Shown here one piece after another: positions 23,746 to 34,544 of a stretch of DNA of 64,000 nt. The notes below the pieces were generated by a model. It was not told the DNA's origin. It was given only the letters and a program-made list of their open reading frames with translations, and searched no databases. Both the position numbers and the translations under genes were made by a program. This DNA comes from Saxidomus purpurata (Eukaryota > Mollusca > Bivalvia > Venerida > Veneridae). Each line of letters opens with the position of its first letter. The first letter of the stretch is position 1. The DNA is taken from contig JAFMSR010000009.1 in NCBI GenBank assembly GCA_022818135.1, forward strand, positions 22,289,159 through 22,353,158. The letters run 5' to 3'.

Positions 23746-24469
23746 CATATTGTACACTGTATTCTATCTGAGCCAAGTTTATAGTCTACGCCATTTTGAA
23801 CAGGGTAAACGACCTACAACTTCTATAATTTTAGCCAACCTTGAGTTCTCCGTGAATAATATTTTGTCAGAGCCATCAATTCTTTTCAGGACTTTGTGTA
23901 GTATTAAATGTAATATAGATCTACATGGCATCGGCATTGGCGGGATTTCTGCTCTGCAGATTCAATAATTGTGAAAGATTCCTGATGTAAATTCTAGGAC
24001 CTCTTCAACGATATAGTAAGTCGATCAATTGTGAAGATATATCGAAAATGCAAGTGTCAAACGTTTGCGACAAATCACAACTAGTGTTAACATATTATTT
24101 TTTTCTTTTTTACAAAATTGGTGTAGATGTAACTTTCCCGACTGAAGTCATCCACAGACACTTGGGTTCAGTAGAGCGATTCTGGCCCAATAGTGTCTAT
24201 ATTGTAATTATTTTTTCATATTCACATACTACAAGAACCCATTATACACACTGAACAGGTTAAGTCACTCAACGGACACATTAAAAATATAATTTTGTTT
24301 CACTATATGTCTCTTCTGAACCAAAGTGTCTGTGCGGAATTATGGTTATCCATGAGTTGTATTTTACAACTGAAATAGCCAAGCATAATTAAAGAAATCT
24401 GCAGTGACAATGTTTCAAATTATACTTTGATATTTGTACCCATGAAACATTAACAAAATGTTTTAAAAA

Positions 24470-24740
24470 GTTCCCAAAGTAGTTGTATGTAAAACTTGAA
24501 CCAAACTTCAACCTCAACCGAAGTGCACATTTTCTAAATAAAAAAAGGGCCATAACTTGCTATTCCATCTAGAGTTAACAAACCTGTGTATTATAGCAGT
24601 TGTGGTAACTCGGAAATCTTCTGTGAAGTTTCAATCCAATACATTGAGCGATTATAGAGATATGGCTTTAATAATAAACTTTAATCAAAAGTGTGACGCG
24701 GACGCATGACACGGACGCGGGACGACGACGACGGACAAAG
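24470..24740. repeat. Interspersed repeat with CG-rich tail
   Basis: AACTTGAACCAAACTTCAACC, GGGCCATAACTTGCTA and GAGATATGGCTT mark a common interspersed unit related to 13430-13800. The tail is a short GACGCGGGACGACGACGACGG run (24712-24735). Confidence 0.5.
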
Positions 24741-25266
24741 CGATTTGACGACACAAAAAACTAGCATTGTTATTATAAGCTTAAAGCCTTACTTTTTGTA
24801 TGTCATTGTCTGGTTTGTAAATTCCCTGAACTCTACCTCTTTACTGAAACATATCCGAGTATATCAAAATGTCCATTTAATTTTTAGATGCAAAAATGAC
24901 ATTTTGCTTAAAGGGACATACCCTATAATTAATGTCGACTAAATAACCTCCAAAACATAAATAATAGAATCTTTGGAAGTATTATAACTTAACCTAAAAT
25001 TTTCAGCTAAGCATTCCCAGTCATTATTGGTAAAATCAGCGGTTCAAAATATACTGCAGTACCGTAAACCATTCAATAATTTATGTAGAGTTGTTGTACA
25101 ATTAATATACTGGGTGGATGCGATTTATTACAGAAAGCCTCTATATTGATTGATTGTGGTAAAATGAGGCATTTTTCGCCATAAGTTCTTCTTTGAAATT
25201 GTATTTATTTATCATTTTACGTTCATTGAACGCATAATATATGTTTCGAGAATATAATCTGCTGGA

Positions 25267-25295
25267 TATAATAATAAAAATAATAATAATAATAA
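25267..25295. repeat. (AAT)n microsatellite
   Basis: About nine near-perfect trinucleotide units. Confidence 0.85.
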
Positions 25296-25409
25296 CTTTA
25301 TTTTATGAAGGTAACATATAAGACATATAAAGAATTACAAAGTAGATCAAAACATATCTTTTTTCCATATGGCCTTCAAAATAAAAACAACAACAAACAA
25401 CAATAATTT

Positions 25410-25459
25410 TAAATCTCTCCCTCTCTCTCCCTCTTTCTCCCACTCTCTCTCTCTCTCTC

Positions 25460-25503
<44 letters not shown>

Positions 25504-25520
25504 ACTCTCTCTCACTCTTA
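25410..25520. repeat. (CT)n microsatellite
   Basis: An imperfect CT/CCCT tract of about 110 bp, broken by a few T or A changes. It directly precedes a tRNA-like SINE head. Confidence 0.9.
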
Positions 25521-25760
25521 CTGTGTGGGCCTCATTGGTGCAGTGATTACATCATTCGATTTGCAGCTTAAAGGTTCCGGGTTCAATTCCAAGTAAGGCC
25601 ACTTAACAAATATCCTAGAACAAAACATTTTATGACACAGGTGTCTCGGTTTATCCAGTTGCAACTGTGTACCAGACATGAAAATCTCTATCTCTCTCTG
25701 ACAAGTGATTGGTTCGGCCAAGTATGATGTATCGACAGAGCGATTACTATAAGTTAAGAA
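25521..25760 (+). mobile_element. tRNA-derived SINE
   Basis: TGGGCCTCATTGGTGCAGTG (A-box region, about 25527) and GGTTCCGGGTTCAATTCC (B-box region, about 25573) form a tRNA-like head. The body runs through GTGTCTCGGTTTATCC and GTGATTGGTTCGGCC. The minus-strand open frame across it is an incidental frame. Confidence 0.6.
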
Positions 25761-26949
25761 AACTTTTTGCGCAATCGAGCCAAAATATACCCAGCAAAAA
25801 ATCAAAGGGTCAATTTCATGTAATTTGAATGTCTTCAAAGACAAAACCTTGAATAAGTAAATAATATACAGTGAGACAATGAAACAAATGCTTTTCTGGT
25901 AGGGCCAGGTACTGATCTTATAAGACAAACCAACCTTTTATTTGTTTTAAAACAATCGATGTGCAATGGTATTTTTTTATAAAGCACCATGCCTAGCCTT
26001 AGCAAGAGTGCACACGTAAAACAGTGATTTTGAAAATGGCGTCAATAGAGCGACACATACAATTTATGCTTTCTCATACTTTTATAAATGTATACTAGTG
26101 TGATGACTGATGAAGTTACAACCAAGAACATTGTTATTTTCAAATCAGATCATATTGTTGTACGTAAACTAAAATCAACTTTTAAAAAACGATTCAGTCT
26201 TTATTTTTTGGTTTAGTATAAATATGTATATATTTAAAGTAACCTCCCCATCTTTTCTGTTAAAATCCATCCGCCATGATCGCTGATCAAAATCTCTGAC
26301 TTCTAGGTTGACTACTTGAAGATGCAGGAAACGGAATCGTATCAACTTACACAATCTTAAAACTGTCATGTTTTCTTTTGCAATGTGTATTCCGTATTTA
26401 TGTATGAATCAATTGTTCAAACAATTGTTACGGGAGGTGTCCTTGAGCCTCCCTTAAGGAAGCCTTTCCCGAGTATGAGTCGAGGTGGAGTTCGAGTGAC
26501 GACTCTGAATATAGCAATAATATAAGTGTTTTCTTTCATATAAAAACACAAAAGAAACACATTTTCCCTATTAAACGACTACGGTGACTGTATATCAGGA
26601 ATTAGGCCTGATTAGACTTTGCAAAAACATCGTTTTGTTCCGTTCAGTATTTATTTTTAAGGAGCATACCTATATTCAGTGACGTCTTAAGGATTTTCCT
26701 CTCCCTGCTCTATCCTCCGTTACGGTATTGTTTTTAGCAGATATAAACGCGCACTTGCGCAAAGAGGGTACAAATTTAGCGGTTTGCACAGAGAGGTGTC
26801 GGTTTCGGATATACAATTACAGATTTATTCGGCTTTCCCCTCTATAGGTTACGCGTTTTTCATCAAAAGTAACTGTAAAATGAATTTATAACTAGATGTT
26901 GACTTTCACGACAAATCGTATGTCTCCCAATACTTAACACTGTAAGAGC
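25761..26949. other. Intron sequence; one short palindrome
   Basis: Nothing coding was seen. An 8-bp perfect palindrome CAATTGTT/AACAATTG with a 2-base loop lies at 26410-26427, just before a GC-richer patch (26428-26500). Confidence 0.4.
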
Positions 26950-27940
26950 TTTAGATTCAATAAAGTACCATAATTACACTGAACCGGTACATTTAGACCA
27001 TGTGCAAAAAAAGGTGTAGCACTGATCACTTTAGTCAGGTTTGGTGGAATTCTGCCCAGCGGTAGGGGATAAGTAGAGCAAACATCATAAACTTCGATAA
27101 TAACTCCTCTGCAAATCACTGAACCAGAACATGCAAACACTACTACGCCCGGAACTTACCCTCTTGTGAGGTTTGGCCTGTGAAATGTGGCAGAACTCCT
27201 CCCAATGGTATAAACATTGTAAAGTTTGACAAATTCAGGGTCAAACTTTCACTGAAAATCAATAAACTGGAACATGCCCCTGTCGGGTTTGGTGGAAATC
27301 CACCGAATGGTCTTGGATAATTAGACCTTGACGACTGAAGTGTCATATACATGTACTGCACTGACAATCACTTAACAGGAACAAACCGACGATATGCATA
27401 ACTAGGATTGACACGTATTACTCATGTGAGGTTTGGTGTAAATCCGCCTGCTGGTGTCAGAGCAGTTGTGCAGACAAATTTTGTGAACACCACTTTGTGT
27501 CACTAAACTGGAACATGTAGAGGATGTGCACAACTTGGCAGAGCACCGACCTCTTGTGTAAAGTTTTGTTAAATTCCGCCCAGAGGCATAAAAGGAGTAG
27601 CACAGACATCGTTAATTTCCATAGATCAAGGGCCATACCTGCGCTGAAAATCATTGAACTGGAACCCTTGAGTCACAAAACTACACTGACCTCCCTCATT
27701 TTTACCCTTCTGTAAAAAAGGTACGGACCACTCTCAATTTTTACCCTACTAAACATTTACGAAAATGGACAATTACTCCGCCGAGAATCACTGATCCGGA
27801 AAATGCCGACGATCTGCACCACTAGGGTTGGCACCTCTCATTCATGTGAAGTTTGGTTGAAATCCGCCTAGCGATGTAAGAGAAATGTTGCGGACAACTT
27901 TGTGACATACATACTTACAGGCTTATATGTCAAAGTCAAT
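26950..27940. repeat. Degenerate tandem repeat, unit about 110-150 bp
   Basis: The phrase AATCACTGAACCAGAACATGC and variants recur near 27116, 27256, 27366, 27498, 27649 and 27785. Each is followed by a GTGAGGTTTGGTGGAAATCCGCC-type phrase. It runs up to an ATACATACTTACAGGC end near 27930. Confidence 0.65.
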
Positions 27941-28711
27941 ATTTTCCACACCATTACGTGATGGAAGACATAATGATCTCTATACTATCGAAGTTGAATT
28001 TCGGCTCCTTTCACAGGAGCCATCTTCAAACGAATTGTGGTGCCATTTCCGATTTGTTTTGCATTCTTAAAAAATCCGCTAATCACAGGTTGAAACATCT
28101 TTTTATTTCTGCAAACTTCTAAAAGTGGAATACCAGTTATTAAAGTATTATATTTACTTTTAGTTGTATTATATTTTAGTTGTAAATGTGGTTAGATTTA
28201 TTTTTTTAATACAATGGGCTGTTTGCTACAATGTATGTATCTTTTACCTGCATGTATCTCATGGCAGCAAAAGGCCACCATACTTTCTTTTTAATGTTGC
28301 ATAGACAGACAGTATGAGGCAACGTAAAATCTGATGTTGTAGTATTTTTGCCATTAAAACTTTATTTTTTGAATGTTTATTACTCTAAGTGTATGTTTAT
28401 GGCATTCAAATCTCAAATTAAAAGTCGTTAACTATATGCCAGTGTATGATATTTACATCGTTTTGTGTTAGTTTCATTCAGAATAATCATTACACAGGGA
28501 TTTGAAAATTTAGTTACGCCAAATGATGCGTAGATTCTACAGTCACGGGCGTTCCAAAAATGCATCACGTACTTTTATATATAGCGTCACATGAAAAACA
28601 ATATCTATAAAGATTTTCAGAAGCCCCTTTTCCGACAAAATTTATCCCATGGTAATTTTATTCTGATAAACTAAATATATCTGGTTTCGTGTGTCTCTGG
28701 TTTTGATGAGC
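27941..28711. other. End of the long intron / possible upstream region of a short NLR isoform
   Basis: AT-rich with no recognised element. If the ATG exon at 28791 is real, this stretch would hold its promoter. Confidence 0.35.
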
Positions 28712-28720
28712 TATTTATAG
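28712..28720 (+). promoter_or_regulatory. TATA-like box upstream of the candidate alternative first exon
   Basis: TATTTATAG lies about 70 bp before the ATG at 28791. In AT-rich DNA such a word is common, so this is only suggestive. Confidence 0.2.
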
Positions 28721-28790
28721 AATAATAAACACGTTGACAGCTGTCAAACAAGCTTCGTCTGCTGCTACATGTAACGATAAGGAAGATAAA

Positions 28791-28815
28791 ATGTCTTTAT
28801 ATTTATTATTCAATG
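28791..28815 (+). CDS. NLR-like gene, candidate alternative first coding exon
   Basis: ATG TCT TTA TAT TTA TTA TTC AAT G, then donor G|GTAAGA. The A at -3 (GATAAAATG) fits a good start context. It ends in phase 1, so its g joins the AT of exon C (28950) to give GAT, yielding MSLYLLFN-DLQDDLISFYR. The intron would be only 134 bp (28816-28949). This would give a short protein that begins just before the NACHT domain and lacks the coiled-coil stalk of exon A. The phase match, donor and start context are seen. Use of the exon is inferred. Confidence 0.45.
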
Positions 28816-28949
28816 GTAAGACATTTGTTCTAAACCAATGAACTGTTTTTATATAACGACGTGTTATTTTTGCGTATATTTACTCTTCATATTTTCTAAG
28901 TGTTGAAATAGCTCACAAGCAGTAATGAGTTTTGTATTTTATATTTCAG

Positions 28950-31555
28950 ATCTTCAAGACGACTTGATATCTTTCTATAGGGACCAGCATAGTAAAATTC
29001 CACTGTCGCCTTTGGTAGAACAAAACACACCCGTTCTGGAGTTCTATGTGATGCCTGAAATTTATTCTGTAAACGTACAGCTGACACAAGATGGTGTGAA
29101 AGAAGTAAAAACACCAGTTACTCCATTTGGGAATGTATTCTATAAAGAAAACAAAAGTTGCCGTAAAATATATTTGACAGCAGATGCTGGACTCGGAAAG
29201 ACGGCGTTTAGCATGCGACTTGCTTTAACGTGGTGTCACGCCAAAAAGCCGCACACAGAGGAAGGAAGGTTTTTCTCACAGGAAGAAATCCAAGCCATGC
29301 ATGAATTTCGTTTCGTGTTCTTGCTGTTTTTACGTGATAGTTCAAGTGAATGTGACATTGTTGACCTTATATGGACACAAGTTATGTCACAACTTCCGCC
29401 TCTGTATACATATGAAAATCTGGCAACTATCCTGGTTAAGGAAAGATGTCTAGTAATATTAGATGGTCTTGACGAATGGTGCCACCCATCTAATTCCTGC
29501 AAGCTAAAAACTAGTTCCATACCACACCGAAAAGCTTGGGAACAAACTGCAGTCTTGACAACTACTAGACCATGGAAACTGAGCGTGAGTGGTCTGCATT
29601 CAAGTCAAATCGACCAGAAACTTGAACTTATGGGACTCAACAAGAAGTCAGCCAACGCACTTAAAAAATCAGTGATTTCTCATTTGTGAGCTGACAAAAA
29701 TGAATATGAAGTACAACAGGATGTAGAAGAGTTTGCAAGAACTTTACAGGAAAAACAAATATCGGATTTGGAAACTATTCCGCTTCTTTTAATGTACCTG
29801 CTTTTTTTGTGGTGCAACAGAATAGAACTAGGACAATCTCAGTGTAATTTATACAGTCAGATAATAGAACTTTTGCTTTCAAGAACCGTGCCAAACTATC
29901 AGTTATCACCAAAAGTTGATCTTCATCAGGGCGATATCCCGCAATGTTTGAGCCAGCAAAAACATTGCACACAATTCTACTCACTTCTAAAAGACTTGGG
30001 ACAATTAGCATATCAAACATTATTCAGGGAAACAAGAGTAGAAAACACGCTTGTATTTGACAGTTCCGTAGCCGAACTCTGCCTTAACAAAGACTGTTTG
30101 ACTTTCTGCCTACAAACGGGAATTATAACACAAAGTAAAGTTCCAGGAATACTGTTACCACAGAAATCACAAGTGTCATTTGCACATAAAACAGTGCAAG
30201 AATTTCTCGCAGCATTATACATTCGCTCCACACCTGATGAAACCTCAGTGCCAGAAACAGTGCTATCAAAATGTACATGTGTCAAAGACATTCTAGAAAT
30301 GTCGAAAATTCTCATATTTCTGAGTGGTTTCAATGTGAATGTGTCATCTTTGATTTCACGCGAGCTGATGAAAATTATAAATGAGGATGAAATAACACGC
30401 GAATATAGAAGCAGTCTTGGTGAGAGCGAGTCTCTTAAACAATTCCAGGACATGTGTGTTTCATGTTGTAAGGAACTACCGCACGAAACGGAAGTCAGTT
30501 TTTGTTTACAAGACGTGTTTATTGATGACAGCTGTCAACAAGAACAATACCGTGAAAATCTCAAACAATTGACATCGAGAAGTAAACTGAATATTAGATC
30601 ACTTTATATTGATATTGGTCGCTATTCTGATACACGTGCACCCTACAGCAGTGTGCAGGAAGTTATCGAACATTCCGCACTCAGTGATTTGGAAAACATC
30701 GAGAAAATACGCTACAGTGGAGAATATCATGACCGCGATATTTTACCTCTGTTAAAAAGTTCAGTTCAAAGATTATATTTATGGTGTAGAGAAAGTTCTT
30801 GGTCTGATTTACTGTATGAGAAAGTGAAAAGTTTACAGAACTTAGAAGCCATAGCTATCAGCGAGTTTAAAATGAGCCATGAACAGTTGACATTGTTGTA
30901 TGATTATATAGCACATAGACATTGCATGCGCGAGATTGGGCTGGTTGGTTTAGGATGTTCTGATCACGGGTGGGATTCCTGTACTGGATGCAGCTTGGAG
31001 TTGTCTAAAAATTCACAGCTAAGGAAGATAAGACTGGACGAGATACCTGTGTCAGAATTGAACATTAATATGTCGTCGCTAGAGGAGTGTCAACTACGGG
31101 AGTTATCTAACCCAGATCTTGTGCTGCGCTTTATAAATTGTGTTCCAGCAGACAGTAAAGTAAATACATTTGCGTGCAATGATCTAAAATCTTCTGCCGC
31201 CATTGAAACAATACAGCACACATTACCTTTGTTAGTGCACGTGGAAAGTGTGGTGTTGAAGTTCATCAATCTCGGTAACAATAAACTGCTCACGTCTGAG
31301 ATGGTAAATTTAGAATACGTTAGTTTGTGCCGTGTGACAATGCCAGCTTCATTACTACGTGCAATAGTTACCGTGCTACAACAACTTACACAAACAGTTA
31401 CAGTAGATATACAGCTCTGTAATATAACACCAGAAAGTGAGTTTGTTACAGTGAAAGAAGAAATCAAACAATCGTCACAGTTTAGGGTCAGAGTGGACAG
31501 TGAGGACTGGAGTGGGAAAACCTTGAAGTTTGAAACAATCAAAGATGGCGATTAG
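28950..31555 (+). CDS. NLR-like NACHT-domain protein, main exon (interrupted by one in-frame TGA)
   Basis: The acceptor TTTTATATTTCAG ends at 28949, and one long exon follows to TAG at 31553-31555. NACHT NTPases bind ATP and oligomerise; in animals many act as intracellular immune sensors or scaffolds. The exon opens with DLQDDLISFYRDQHSKIPLSPL, typical of bivalve NACHT proteins. Walker A is ADAGLGKTAF (Lys codon 29198-29200); its first Gly is Ala. Walker B is LVILDGLDEW (about 29450-29480). A sensor-like TTTRPW is at about 29558-29575. A winged-helix/NAD-end motif SFAHKTVQEFLAALYI is at about 30176-30223. The last ~350 residues have leucine-rich-like segments without a clean repeat. A single TGA at 29687-29689 splits the frame; everything on either side is open. 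Joined to exons A and B from ATG 3652 it would be 1241 codons long, with the TGA at codon 620. No N-terminal effector domain (CARD, Death, HEPN) is visible in the window. Confidence 0.8.
29687..29689 (+). other. In-frame TGA in the NACHT exon
   Basis: The reading is ..KKSVISHL-TGA-ADKNEYEV.., and the same frame stays open for 621 more codons. A CGA-to-TGA change (CpG transition) would explain it in one step. The following base is G, not the C of efficient readthrough contexts. Confidence 0.9.
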
Positions 31556-32069
31556 AAACAAACATTATTGACACACGACTCGGATGAACATATATACTCT
31601 TTGTGTTGATTGAATGAATAACACGGCATATTGTAATACACGCGGCATATGTGTACATAATTAATAGATAACAATGTAAACAGGTCAGTGAATGATAAAC
31701 TATTCTGGAATGGATTTAGGAGGGATTTTAAAATTAACACGAATATAGTTTGCAGGTAAGTTTTATTTGATTTTATTGTTTGTATCATTTTTTATTTGAT
31801 TCGTTTTCAAATTATTTATAGATCTAAGCTTTACTTCTAGATTATTTCTTCAAAAAAGACTTTTGATCTGGATTCTGGAATAAAAGTGCACACTGCACGC
31901 CGTGCACGGTATCAATGACAATGTTGTAATTCAATCGTGTCAATGTTTATAACTCCGTTACACGTCTGTCAGTATGTCCGTACGTACGGATATATGTCAA
32001 TATTTAAAGACAGAGAAGAATCTATTTCAATAAAATATTCAATGCCACTTGTCCTAAATCAGTTGTCAA
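31556..32069 (+). other. 3' untranslated region of the NLR-like gene, with poly(A) signals and a strong splice donor
   Basis: AATAAA occurs at 31879-31884 and 32029-32034. A consensus donor TGCAG|GTAAGT lies at 31751-31761, 200 bp after the stop. If it is used, the transcript continues into further exons and the stop at 31553 would sit more than 50 nt upstream of a junction. Confidence 0.4.
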
Positions 32070-32600
32070 AAATTGTTTTCTAATGGCAAGGAAGGGAGAC
32101 ATGTAAAATATATGAATTCATGTTGGATTTTCAACAAATTTTCAGGGAAGCATCGGTATAAAGACTTGTTGTACATATTACAATTAAAGGTGATTCAGTC
32201 AAAGGGCCAAGGTCATAGGGGCCTGAAACTTGAAACTTTTTTCTGTTTTTCACCTTCAAAACTGTCCATAAATTTTTTTTTTGATGGATTTTCATCAAAC
32301 TTTCAAGCCTCAAGGAAGCATCAGTATGAAGTGTAGATGTGCATATTATAATTTGGGGTCATAAAGTTAAAGGTCAAGGTCACGGGGGCCTGAAATGGGG
32401 AAAATTTGTCCGCACTTCATCTCCCAAACACCTTGTCAAATTTTTATCAAACTTTCAAGAAGCATTTATCAGTATGAAGTCAGGAGTTATGCATATTACA
32501 ATTTGGGTTACGGGTACCCGGATCATATGGTCAAAAGTCACAGGGGCCTGAAATCTGGAAATTGGAAAACTCTTTCCGCTATTTATCTCTTAGTCCTATA
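32070..32600 (+). repeat. Interspersed tandem repeat, unit about 157 bp
   Basis: The phrase CAAACTTTCAAG..GCATCAGTATGAAG recurs at about 32131, 32290 and 32446. Each copy is followed by ATATTACAATT..AAGGTCAAGGTCACGGGGGCCTGAAA-type sequence. Open frames of about 70 codons here reflect the repeat and not a gene. Confidence 0.65.
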
Positions 32601-32659
32601 TAAATAAGACCCCGCACTTTTAATTTCACTTTTCATGTTATCATTTTATGATATTTTAC

Positions 32660-32990
32660 ATTTTAACTCAACTGAGCACGAAGTGCATATGGTGAGCCTT
32701 TAGGATGGTAAGATGTCCAGGGTCTGTCCATCGCTCACATTTTCGTCAAAAAACATCTTGTCTGAAAACACTAGAGTAATGTTGATGAAACTTTGCAGGA
32801 ATGTTTCTTGCATGTAGCAAATTGTTCATAGAATATTCTTCAATGGTTTTTATTGCAAACAAAAAATATTCTCCAAATGGCTTTAGATATTTTGCATGTA
32901 CACAGTCATGTAGCAATAATTGGCTCAATAATATATATATGGGTAAGTTTATTTTATACAGATTCTATAAAAAACGTTTTTGAATATAAT
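32660..32990 (+). mobile_element. Fragment of the hairpin-ended family
   Basis: CTCAACTGAGCACGAAGTGC..TATGGTGAG (32665-32696) is the family's 5' hairpin region. The leader GATGTCCAGGGTCTGTCC and an AACTTTGCAGGAATG phrase follow. No tandem core. Confidence 0.5.
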
Positions 32991-33054
32991 AGATCTACTT
33001 TTGGTATTCAGACCATATACTAGAACTACTCAGTTTCCTAAAATAGCATCAAGA

Positions 33055-33920
33055 GATGATCACATCGTCTGTCCGTCCATCTGTCCGTCCGTCTGTCTCA
33101 GTTCAGTGAGCAAAATTATTAAACATGTTTTACAGACAGTTGTATACTAAGATTTTTTTTTTTAATTTAATTTAATTTAACTTCTCCTAAACCACAAGGC
33201 TCTCGATCTGAACCAGTACAGTAGTGTTCTAAGATAAGTTTAGATATTGGGCATGTGGCATTGTCTAGTATACTTCTACCAATTTTGTTCAAGTCATGCT
33301 CCTGGGGTCAAAATACACCAAACCCAGGGTGTCACTGGTTTACACATAGCCTGGTCAATAATACCATGCTTACATAGGGAAAACTTAAAAAATTATCTTA
33401 GAACTACAAATCCACAAAGCCTTAGAGCTTATATAATAAGTATGTGGCGTTGTCTAATGAACCTCTAGATCTACCACTTTTGATCAGGTCATGCTCCCGG
33501 GGTCAAAATTCACCACATCCAGGGGGTCACTTGTTTTCATATAGCCCGGTCAATAATACCATGCTAACATAGGAAAAACATTAAAACCTTTCTTTTACAA
33601 ATCAACAAAGCCTTAGAGCTTAGATAGATTAGTATGTAGCATTGTCTAGTGGACCGCTACCAAGTTTGCTTAAAACATACGCCAAAGGTCAAAATTGACC
33701 CTGCCCGGGGTATAGAGTTGCCCATGTTTTACATAGATTTATATCGGAAAAACTTAAAAACAATGCAAATACTGTTAGCTTAAGTATTTGGTATGTATTG
33801 TAATATTGTTTAGTGGATCTCTAAAAAGTTTGTTTAATTCATGCTCCTGGAGTCAAAATTAATCACGCCCTGGGTGGTTGCTTGTCTGTATTATATAAAA
33901 TATAAACTTTTGGGTTAAGT
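33055..33920 (+). mobile_element. Interspersed element with tandem-repeat core
   Basis: The leader TCTGTCCGTCCATCTGTCC (33068-33086) is followed by four diverged monomers. Each has a GGGGTCAAAATTGACC-type phrase, a TTACATAGG phrase and a GCTTAGATA phrase, as at 1.4-2.9 kb and 41 kb. Confidence 0.6.
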
Positions 33921-34334
33921 GAAAATACAAAAATGTACTTGCAAATATACTTTTATTTATGATTTAGCCGTTATTTAATCTCATACCAGTTTTAGGGAGT
34001 GCCTCTTTAAACAAAGTTTATATATGTTCAATGAATTATTAAATTACTTTTTTGTCATATTATATCCATGTTTGCATACTTCAAAGTATATTTTGGTAAG
34101 AGGTATACACTCTCAATAATATTACGATACCTTTCGCATACAATATATCGGGATACGATTTGGTTTTTTTGCCATATACCCATTCCTATTAGTTTGACAG
34201 AGAGAGGTTGGTCGACCTATTTCATGGTGTCACATCTCTTGATCCATTTTCAGTTTCTCTATCAATGTGACACAAAATGTATCTTATTGTTATCATTACA
34301 GTATCAGAAATTGATATTTGTCACTTTATTTCAG

Positions 34335-34459
34335 GCTCAGAAGCAGTTCTACCAGCTGATGTTACACAATATAACGGGTTACAGCACATTTTTACAAAAA
34401 ACATTTACACTCGGAGCAGCCCCCAATTCAGCAGTTCACTGTGATGTCAAGGCCACTAG
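34335..34459 (+). CDS. Candidate exon of an unidentified gene
   Basis: An acceptor TCACTTTATTTCAG ends at 34334 and a donor CTAG|GTAGTT follows 34459. The 125 nt are GC-richer than their surroundings and read AQKQFYQLMLHNITGYS, TFLQKTFTLGAAPNSA, VHCDVKAT, entering in phase 0 and leaving in phase 2. The product was not recognised. It could be an exon of a second gene, a 3' exon reached from the donor at 31755 (as untranslated sequence), or a retained exon of a lost gene. Confidence 0.35.
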
Positions 34460-34544
34460 GTAGTTGGATTTTATAAGTATTGATATTTTGACTTTAGCAT
34501 ACGGAGACCAAATTCTACAAAATAAACCTTTGTTGAATTTCCCC

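Noticed and set aside
25369..25596. 75-codon frame with SLSLSL run
   Set aside because: It is a translation of the (CT)n microsatellite.
28925..28949. ATG at 28925 as the start of the NACHT protein
   Set aside because: It lies upstream of the TTTCAG acceptor at 28949, in AT-rich intron sequence. Both exon B and the 28791 exon splice in phase to 28950.
29768..31555. Second half of exon C as an independent gene starting at 29768
   Set aside because: The codon there is TTG, the frame is the same as the NACHT half, and 26 open codons link it to the TGA. It is the continuation of one exon.
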